The notes under the pieces: model-generated | Seen by the model: only the letters and a program-made list of their open reading frames with translations | What the model was told of the DNA's origin: nothing | The model's database searches: none | DNA from: Promethearchaeota archaeon | Lineage (GTDB): Archaea; Asgardarchaeota; Lokiarchaeia; Sigyniarchaeales; SOKP01 | Assembly (NCBI GenBank): GCA_030615235.1 | Contig: JAUWZR010000051.1 | Location: 1 to 12,436, forward strand | Direction of reading: 5' to 3' | Length of the DNA stretch: 12,436 nt | Translations under genes and position numbers: made by a program | Shown here: piece by piece, positions 6,690 to 12,436 of the stretch | How the letters are laid out: each line of letters starts with the position of its first letter | Position numbering within the stretch: position 1 is the first letter of the stretch

Positions 6690-9600
6690 TTGAAATACTC
6701 TAAAGAAATTTTTATATCTTTATTCTTCCTTAATTTTATTTTTTTCCCGATATATTACAATTTTAGCAATCAAGTGTTTATAGTTGATTACGAAGAACAA
6801 TCCAATTTTCAAGAAAAATTTCTAGAAATATCTAATATAGCGGGAACAGATCTGTATGCAGAACAAATTAATGCCTTGATAGCAGGAAATAAATCGGTTA
6901 TCAAGCAATCGCTTTTCACCAACGACACAAGTATTCTTCCTAAGTTTGATACAAGAGATCCGGCTTTTTATAAATGTAATGTGCTTTTTAGTGCATCAAA
7001 TGGAATTATGCCAGAATTATTCCCTCGCGTTCTTAATGAGGATCATTATAGTAAGCAATATGCAATGAGTTTTAACAGTTTTTCGGGATTTCTTTATTAC
7101 GATGAAGAAATGGGAGAAGAAGACGTATTGTTTAGATCAAATCGAGCTTTAGATATTATAAAAAAGAAATTTGAGATAGATTTAATAATGATAAATACCT
7201 CAAACGCTTATCTCTTTCCATTTATAGGACATTATCCAAATTGGGAGATTTATTTTGATGAGATTACAAAAAACCTACCTATGGATGGTTATTGGAAAGC
7301 TTTAGATGTTGAGCGTTTAACTTCCGAAGAATATATCAGTACTCAACATTTATCATCAACATTTCTATTAGTAAACTCCTTGGATTTCTTAGATTATGAT
7401 GTATATGAGTCCATAGATCAGGTGAATTTTAATATAGATTCGCTGGATTTAGGATATTTAGAAAACCTTGAAGTCGATAATATATTTGAGCAATTTTCTG
7501 ATATTATCATTGACTATGATTCCCTATTCGGTAATTTTTCAGAGGTGTTCAATCAAACATCGACTCAGGATGATTTTGGTGATTTTGGTGATTTGTTTAG
7601 TTCGCTCTCGCTCTCTAATGAATCACACTACACGAGCTTAATGATACAATATGAAGGTCTACCTCTTGGAATTACTGAAGTTAGTGAAGATGAATATCGT
7701 TTTAATTTATGGGACGCACTAGGTTATCAAGAAGAGTCGCTCAAACCAAGTGAAAAGATTTATATTTCCTTAATAGGAGCTCTCATGAGTGAAATTAATA
7801 TAAATATTTTTTGTACTGATATAAGCGATGCAACACCCTCCTACTTCACATTTTACGACTTTTTATTGGAGCAAATTGGCTTATTACTTTATTATGCTGA
7901 AATCGAATTCGATATCCAGACGCTAAAAGATTATTCGTTTGAATTGTTCTGGGTTAACGACAAAGGATTTAAGCAAAGTTATGTTAAACCAATAAACCTG
8001 AACGACGAAGCAGATATTATAAATTTCATGCATCTATTCGGTATTCAAGGGTTACCAGGTATACCTACAGGAATTTTTAATCCAATTGACGAGTTAGTTA
8101 TTACATATAAAATTTCAAATTCAGAACCCAATTTACTTATTACAAAAGAATTAATTGGTGGTAATGCCTCAAATGGAGTCTTTAAAGACTTTTCATTTAA
8201 TATTACAGCTACAAATGTAGGTAACGAAACTGCTTGGGGAGTTCCTACTCCAATACCTATAGAGCTCGATGATATTTTTTCGATAATCGTAGGACCGATC
8301 GGAGTGCTTTTAGGACTTGATGAGGATCTTAAAGAAGCAATATGGGAAGTCGCCAGAACTGAGTATGCTGGTCAATACACATCTTTGGAGGATTTTTTTA
8401 ACTTTGATAAGAATCCGCGCATTTTTTATTTTGATACGACAGGAGCAGGAATAGTAGATACCTATTTTCCAGATCTTAATAATCTCAGTAATTACTTACC
8501 CTATAACGAAAATATGGATCATGTGATAGATTTAATAGCAATAGGTAACCCACAATTAATTTCTTCGTTAGATGCAATAGGTATATCTTCAGATTCGCTA
8601 AAAGATACTTTCACGAATGAACAGAGTATTTGGAATAATGAAAATTGGAAGTTAGAGCCAAATAAAGCGTTTTCTTATACTTATGAAAATTTTTCGATTG
8701 AAGGGTTTGATACATTTTCTTCTTTTTATAGATACAATTTTACTATTAAAGAAAGTTTTCCGCAGATACCTTCGATAATTTCGGGGATATCAATTGACGG
8801 AACTTCTCCTCAAATGGCATTAAACAACGATAACCAAGAATGGATCATCGAATCAGAACAGAAATATATTGATCAACACGAGATCGAGGTACACTTTCTT
8901 TTTATGAACGAAACTGTGATAGACCTAACTAACAATTCTTTAGATAGAATTTCAATTATTGCTAATTACACAGACACTAATGATGTGTTGAATTTTGAAG
9001 TTTTTAATTTTTCTTCAGAGGTTTTTCAGGATATATCCCCATATTTGACTACAACAATCAATAACACATCGACTTACACATTTATTAAAGACCAGGGGAC
9101 ACTTGAATGGATTTTTGATCCTGCTGAAAGAGACAACCATCCAATTATCTTAAAAATAAAAGGAATGAATTCAACCAAATTTAATATTTCTATAAATGAT
9201 TTAGATATAGAATTTTATTTCAGAGATGTTAACGAATATGCTGTTTTAGGCTCTAGAGTTATTTATACATCTTCAAGTGGTAAAGTTGAATACATTAGAA
9301 CATCAAATACAATCTCTTTAAGTACTTATAACATGGCTTCTATTTCCTCATATGCTTACTTATCTAGCTATAGTTCAAGTACGGGAGAGATAAATAACTA
9401 TACTTTAGTTTTTAGCAATATAGGTTCAAATATCGCTAGAAATGTTAATATATCAATTATGGTCCCTGGAATTATTTATAATCCTTCCAACTTTACAATC
9501 GAAAAAAACTATTTGAAGTTTAGTCTTCCTGAACTTGCTCCCTCTGCGAAAAAACAAATTTCTTTTTCTTATTACATTCCAAATTCGGCTACAATTAGTA

Positions 9601-10652
9601 ATACAACAATTAGCTATAACAATTTAGAATTTATTCAAAATTTAAATTCTACAAAGTTGCAATCTCATCCAAACGATGTGTATTTTTCTGCTCCAATCGA
9701 TTATTTTTCGCGTAAACCTTTTATTAGAACGGTTGAGATTTATAGTAATTCCACAACTTTAGCCCCAGAAATCGATGAAACATTTAACTTGTCAATTTAT
9801 ATTAAAAATATTGCATATGGATTAATGATTCCAAATTTATCCCTTTCATTTAACGATCAATACGGAGATTTGGCGCATATTGGTAAGAAGAATTTGGTTA
9901 CACCAGAAATTTCGTATAATGAGGTAATAAGTTTTAACATTTCTGTAAAAAAAAATGGATGGAAAGGATACTACTACCCTTCAGTTAATTATTTCAATAG
10001 TTTAGAGGAAAAAACGATTCAAATCGCTTCTTCAAAGCCGTTGATTCTTGGTTTTATCAATTTCTCAATATTAAAAACAGTTCATCGAGATCAAATAGAA
10101 ATTGGGGATTATATTATCGTAAACATAACGGTTACTAACACAGGGAATATTTGTGCGGAAAATATTACCATTAGTGATGCAATTGGCTTTACAAATGTTG
10201 AATTTGAATTAATTAGCGGAAATCTTATTTATACTACTGCGAGCTTGCAACCAGATGAGAAAATTTCATTTTCATATAAAATTCAAGCGACTAAACAAGC
10301 TTTAATCAGACTGAAACCTGCGAGTATTGAATATTTCTACTTACAAAAAGTAATAGAAACATCGAATTCTATTGAAGTTAAAGTTATAATCCCAGAAGAA
10401 ATTAGTGTTTTGTTTGTACTAGGTCCAGCCCTTGCAGCGCTTATTACTTTAACGATTTTTATATGGAAAACTAAGAAATATAAAGCTAAAAAGTATGAAC
10501 TTAAGAGAAATGAATTGATACTTTTTAAGGTATCACACAGTGAATCTGTTCTAAAAGTTGAAAATACCTTAAGAGACCGATTTAATTCAATTTCCAAAGA
10601 GCAGAGTTATAATAAAAATAGCAGTGAAGTTAGAGGTGAAATGAGAAGTTGA
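6690..10652 (+). CDS. Giant single-span surface protein with DUF11/CARDB-like beta repeats
   Basis: This 1320-aa protein is predicted to be secreted and membrane-anchored. An N-terminal signal or anchor helix covers residues 7-24, and a C-terminal span lies at about 1236-1258 (ISVLFVLGPALAALITLTIF). A basic cytosolic tail of about 60 residues follows. Nearly everything else is extracellular and carries many Asn-X-Ser/Thr sequons, as expected for an archaeal glycoprotein. At least four beta-sandwich units share the pattern 'hydrophobic strand, N-x-G/A, then A-x-N, strand': about 480-520 (FNITATNVGNETAWGVP), 900-965 (YTLVFSNIGSNIARNVNISI), 1028-1090 and 1138-1200 (VNITVTNTGNICAENITI). This resembles DUF11/CARDB domains. 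The first is interrupted by about 125 largely helical residues (524-650). Residues 40-470 match nothing I know. The start is TTG with a strong Shine-Dalgarno. The position after an FtsX permease and before a protease suggests a partner or substrate of both. The molecular role is unknown. Confidence 0.88.
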   Translation: MKYSKEIFISLFFLNFIFFPIYYNFSNQVFIVDYEEQSNFQEKFLEISNIAGTDLYAEQINALIAGNKSVIKQSLFTNDTSILPKFDTRDPAFYKCNVLFSASNGIMPELFPRVLNEDHYSKQYAMSFNSFSGFLYYDEEMGEEDVLFRSNRALDIIKKKFEIDLIMINTSNAYLFPFIGHYPNWEIYFDEITKNLPMDGYWKALDVERLTSEEYISTQHLSSTFLLVNSLDFLDYDVYESIDQVNFNIDSLDLGYLENLEVDNIFEQFSDIIIDYDSLFGNFSEVFNQTSTQDDFGDFGDLFSSLSLSNESHYTSLMIQYEGLPLGITEVSEDEYRFNLWDALGYQEESLKPSEKIYISLIGALMSEININIFCTDISDATPSYFTFYDFLLEQIGLLLYYAEIEFDIQTLKDYSFELFWVNDKGFKQSYVKPINLNDEADIINFMHLFGIQGLPGIPTGIFNPIDELVITYKISNSEPNLLITKELIGGNASNGVFKDFSFNITATNVGNETAWGVPTPIPIELDDIFSIIVGPIGVLLGLDEDLKEAIWEVARTEYAGQYTSLEDFFNFDKNPRIFYFDTTGAGIVDTYFPDLNNLSNYLPYNENMDHVIDLIAIGNPQLISSLDAIGISSDSLKDTFTNEQSIWNNENWKLEPNKAFSYTYENFSIEGFDTFSSFYRYNFTIKESFPQIPSIISGISIDGTSPQMALNNDNQEWIIESEQKYIDQHEIEVHFLFMNETVIDLTNNSLDRISIIANYTDTNDVLNFEVFNFSSEVFQDISPYLTTTINNTSTYTFIKDQGTLEWIFDPAERDNHPIILKIKGMNSTKFNISINDLDIEFYFRDVNEYAVLGSRVIYTSSSGKVEYIRTSNTISLSTYNMASISSYAYLSSYSSSTGEINNYTLVFSNIGSNIARNVNISIMVPGIIYNPSNFTIEKNYLKFSLPELAPSAKKQISFSYYIPNSATISNTTISYNNLEFIQNLNSTKLQSHPNDVYFSAPIDYFSRKPFIRTVEIYSNSTTLAPEIDETFNLSIYIKNIAYGLMIPNLSLSFNDQYGDLAHIGKKNLVTPEISYNEVISFNISVKKNGWKGYYYPSVNYFNSLEEKTIQIASSKPLILGFINFSILKTVHRDQIEIGDYIIVNITVTNTGNICAENITISDAIGFTNVEFELISGNLIYTTASLQPDEKISFSYKIQATKQALIRLKPASIEYFYLQKVIETSNSIEVKVIIPEEISVLFVLGPALAALITLTIFIWKTKKYKAKKYELKRNELILFKVSHSESVLKVENTLRDRFNSISKEQSYNKNSSEVRGEMRS
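10633..10639 (+). promoter_or_regulatory. Shine-Dalgarno GAGGTGA for the subtilase gene
   Basis: GAGGTGA lies inside the last codons of the surface protein gene, 9 bases before the TTG at 10649. The in-frame codon at 10637-10639 is TGA, so no earlier start is possible. Site and spacing together support the TTG as the true start of the protease and indicate coupled translation. Confidence 0.7.
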
Positions 10653-12436
10653 AAAAAGTTTCAAAATTTCTTGTTGTCTTACTTCTTATCCTTGGATTAA
10701 ATATCGGTGTTAGTCTTCTTTTGGAATTTCAAACTTTAGATTTAAACGGTGTGAATCTTGTGAAACAAAAAGAATTCTCAGATACTTTACGCTCATCAAA
10801 CAATGGTAACAAAAATGTAATAGTTTTTTTTAATAATTCAAATTATGATGTAAGCGCAAAAAATAGATTTGTGTTTTATGGTGGTATTTTAAAAGAGCAT
10901 GAAGATTGGAATGGTTTATTTAGTGAATTCTCAGGTTTTGCGGGAACAATCCCTTCAATAAATTTATCTTCATTTAAGAGTGAATTTCCCGATATTAATA
11001 TCGATACCGATGAGATTATTGAAGTTCAGATGAATTATGCTAGCGCTCAAACACAATCAGTTAATGCCACATGGTATAACAATGGTTATAACGGTGATAC
11101 TGATTCCTCTATCGCAGTTTTAGATAGCGGTATCAATCCTAATCAAGCCTTTTTACGAGATAAAGTTGTAGGTTGGCAAAATTTTGTTGATAATGATTTG
11201 ATATCTGATAAAAATGGCCACGGAACATTTATATCTTCTGTTATTGCAGGCACTGGCGTCCTTACCAATAAATCTAGTAGCCCTTCAGTTATTAAATTGT
11301 ATGGAAATTACACACATTTGGAGCTATTTGAGGATTATTTGCCATCAAAAAATTATTCTTTTAAGATTCTCACTATTAATATGTCTAAAAGTAGCACAAA
11401 AATTGGAATAAATTCCAGTTTCGATTTTCAAACGAATGAAATAGATACTTTTTGGCTGGAATTGTTTTATAATTCTACATTAGTTAATTCGAGCACCATT
11501 CAAAATCCTAATCAACTCTATTCAATAATCCATAATGGCCCCCCAAATAAAGGAGGAATCTATAATGTTTATGTTAAATATCATAAAAAAAGTAATACTA
11601 ATCCAGCTTTTTCTTTCAATTCTTCGATTTCATTCTTTCCGGAATCATATTATGAGAACTATAACCATTTTAATGGAATCGCTAACGCTACCAAAATTCT
11701 GAGTTACAGAGTTGTAAATGGTTCAGGGCAGGGATATGTATCAGACTTAATATCAGCAATGGCAAGCGTGATCCAAAACAGAACTACTCATCAAATAATT
11801 TCCGTATGTTTAAGCATTGGAACAATAGGAGAAGATGTAACTGCAATTAATGCAGTTATTGAAGAAGTCGTCGACAATCATATTTTAGTCGTTATTGCTG
11901 CTGGAAATAATGGTATTGAAGGTGTGAAGCCTTTTAACAGTTTAGGCGTAAATAAAGATGCTATAGTTGTTGGCGCTATTAATGATAAGGATATGATAAC
12001 CTCCTATAGCAGCATGGGGAGAGAGGTTGGAGAGAGTGTTCTGAAACCAGACGTTGTAGCACCAGGAGGCAGTATAATACCCGGTCATCGCTCAATTGTA
12101 AGTGCAGATGGAAAATCTAATGATACAACCGCTTTAATTGGGACTTCCATCTCAACCGCGATCGTTTCTGCGGTAATCAACATTTTAATTGATGCCAAAT
12201 GGGGGAGTTGGGCTGAATGGAACAACCAGAATCTTACAAAATGGGTAAAAATGCTAAAAGCAGTATTACTCATGACTGCATCAGAGACAAATCTCGAAAG
12301 AGAGGACGATCCTAAAACAGAAATAGATGAAAGTGATTACTCGCCAACTCTTTTTAATGGATTATTAAATAATCTGAAAGATGTCCATGAGGGATATGGA
12401 AGAATTAATGTTCAAGCTGCTATTGATGCATTAACT
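10649..12436 (+). CDS. Secreted subtilisin-family (S8) serine protease, 3' end beyond the window
   Basis: This frame has no stop and 596 codons are visible. The TTG start overlaps the TGA stop of the surface protein gene (TTGA). Residues 1-26 are a signal peptide (KKVSKFLVVLLLILGLNIG). Residues about 55-128 look like an I9-type prodomain (VIVFF near the start, GFAGTIPS in the middle, DEIIEVQM at the end). The catalytic domain has the full triad: Asp159 in AVLDSGI, His191 in KNGHGTFISSVIAG and Ser500 in GTSISTA. The oxyanion Asn420 is in AAGNNG, and the Ser motif has ST instead of the usual MATP. KPDVVAPG and LLMTASE are further family marks. Between His and Asn, residues about 203-342 form a beta-rich, sequon-rich insert; the normal fold resumes at GIANATKILSYRVV. 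The last visible stretch, HEGYGRINVQAAIDA, is the usual end of the catalytic domain. Being co-translated with the surface protein, the protease probably acts outside the membrane, perhaps on that protein. Any C-terminal anchor is unseen. Confidence 0.9.
   Translation, partial: MKKVSKFLVVLLLILGLNIGVSLLLEFQTLDLNGVNLVKQKEFSDTLRSSNNGNKNVIVFFNNSNYDVSAKNRFVFYGGILKEHEDWNGLFSEFSGFAGTIPSINLSSFKSEFPDINIDTDEIIEVQMNYASAQTQSVNATWYNNGYNGDTDSSIAVLDSGINPNQAFLRDKVVGWQNFVDNDLISDKNGHGTFISSVIAGTGVLTNKSSSPSVIKLYGNYTHLELFEDYLPSKNYSFKILTINMSKSSTKIGINSSFDFQTNEIDTFWLELFYNSTLVNSSTIQNPNQLYSIIHNGPPNKGGIYNVYVKYHKKSNTNPAFSFNSSISFFPESYYENYNHFNGIANATKILSYRVVNGSGQGYVSDLISAMASVIQNRTTHQIISVCLSIGTIGEDVTAINAVIEEVVDNHILVVIAAGNNGIEGVKPFNSLGVNKDAIVVGAINDKDMITSYSSMGREVGESVLKPDVVAPGGSIIPGHRSIVSADGKSNDTTALIGTSISTAIVSAVINILIDAKWGSWAEWNNQNLTKWVKMLKAVLLMTASETNLEREDDPKTEIDESDYSPTLFNGLLNNLKDVHEGYGRINVQAAIDALT

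Noticed and set aside
7572..7593. Repeated GATTTTGGT units as a possible variable repeat or site
   Set aside because: There are only two full copies, encoding an in-frame Asp-Phe-Gly pair inside the surface protein; too short to claim a repeat array.
10337..10597. Antisense open frame opposite the C-terminal span of the surface protein
   Set aside because: It overlaps a coding region with a coherent membrane anchor and has no start signals of its own.
11214..11411. 65-codon + strand open frame within the protease
   Set aside because: It is in another frame of the subtilase gene, which is continuously open with all catalytic motifs.
12085..12273. 62-codon antisense open frame near the end of the window
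   Set aside because: It is opposite the catalytic Ser region of the protease; no ribosome-binding site or recognisable product.
1..12436. Search for tRNA, rRNA, CRISPR arrays, transposase genes and insertion-sequence ends
   Set aside because: I saw no cloverleaf, no regularly spaced repeats, no transposase motifs and no terminal repeats with target duplications.

Overview
The window is strongly AT-rich, coding-dense DNA that reads as archaeal. TATA-like boxes sit about 26 bases before two gene starts that lack a Shine-Dalgarno sequence. Two internal operon genes instead have clear Shine-Dalgarno sites and TTG starts. The predicted surface proteins are full of Asn-X-Ser/Thr sequons. The mix of an SCP2-like protein, an RNase III, and MacB/FtsX-type transport beside DUF11-type surface proteins and a subtilase fits an Asgard (Lokiarchaeia-like) genome best. 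That lineage call is inference; no marker gene is present.

Layout. Bases 1-71 are probably the last codons of an unidentified + strand gene. Bases 228-626 (+) encode a 132-aa protein resembling an SCP2 lipid-binding domain, followed by a T9 tract that may terminate it. Bases 715 to about 1065 (-) hold a decayed tandem copy of the next gene. That intact gene, 1071-1502 (-), encodes a 143-aa helical protein I do not recognise. It is divergent from an RNase III gene (1557-2279, +), with only 54 bases between the two start codons. A 174-base spacer follows, holding a strong palindrome and a TATA-like box.

The second half (2454 to beyond 12436) is a four-gene, same-strand cluster that runs off the window: a MacB/LolD-type ABC ATPase with extra N- and C-terminal segments; a 999-aa double-FtsX permease; a 1320-aa single-span surface protein with at least four DUF11/CARDB-like beta domains; and a secreted subtilisin-family (S8) protease, 596 codons of it visible. 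The last two genes are tightly coupled. The permease stop codon overlaps the Shine-Dalgarno of the surface protein, and the stop of the surface protein overlaps the TTG start of the protease (TTGA).

How they may work together (inference): the ATPase and permease look like a mechanotransmission or export machine of the MacB/LolCDE/FtsEX class. It would act on, or with, the anchored surface protein and the co-translated protease outside the cell. This four-gene surface module is the most interesting candidate system here. The protease also carries an unusual inserted domain of about 140 residues between its catalytic His and its oxyanion Asn.
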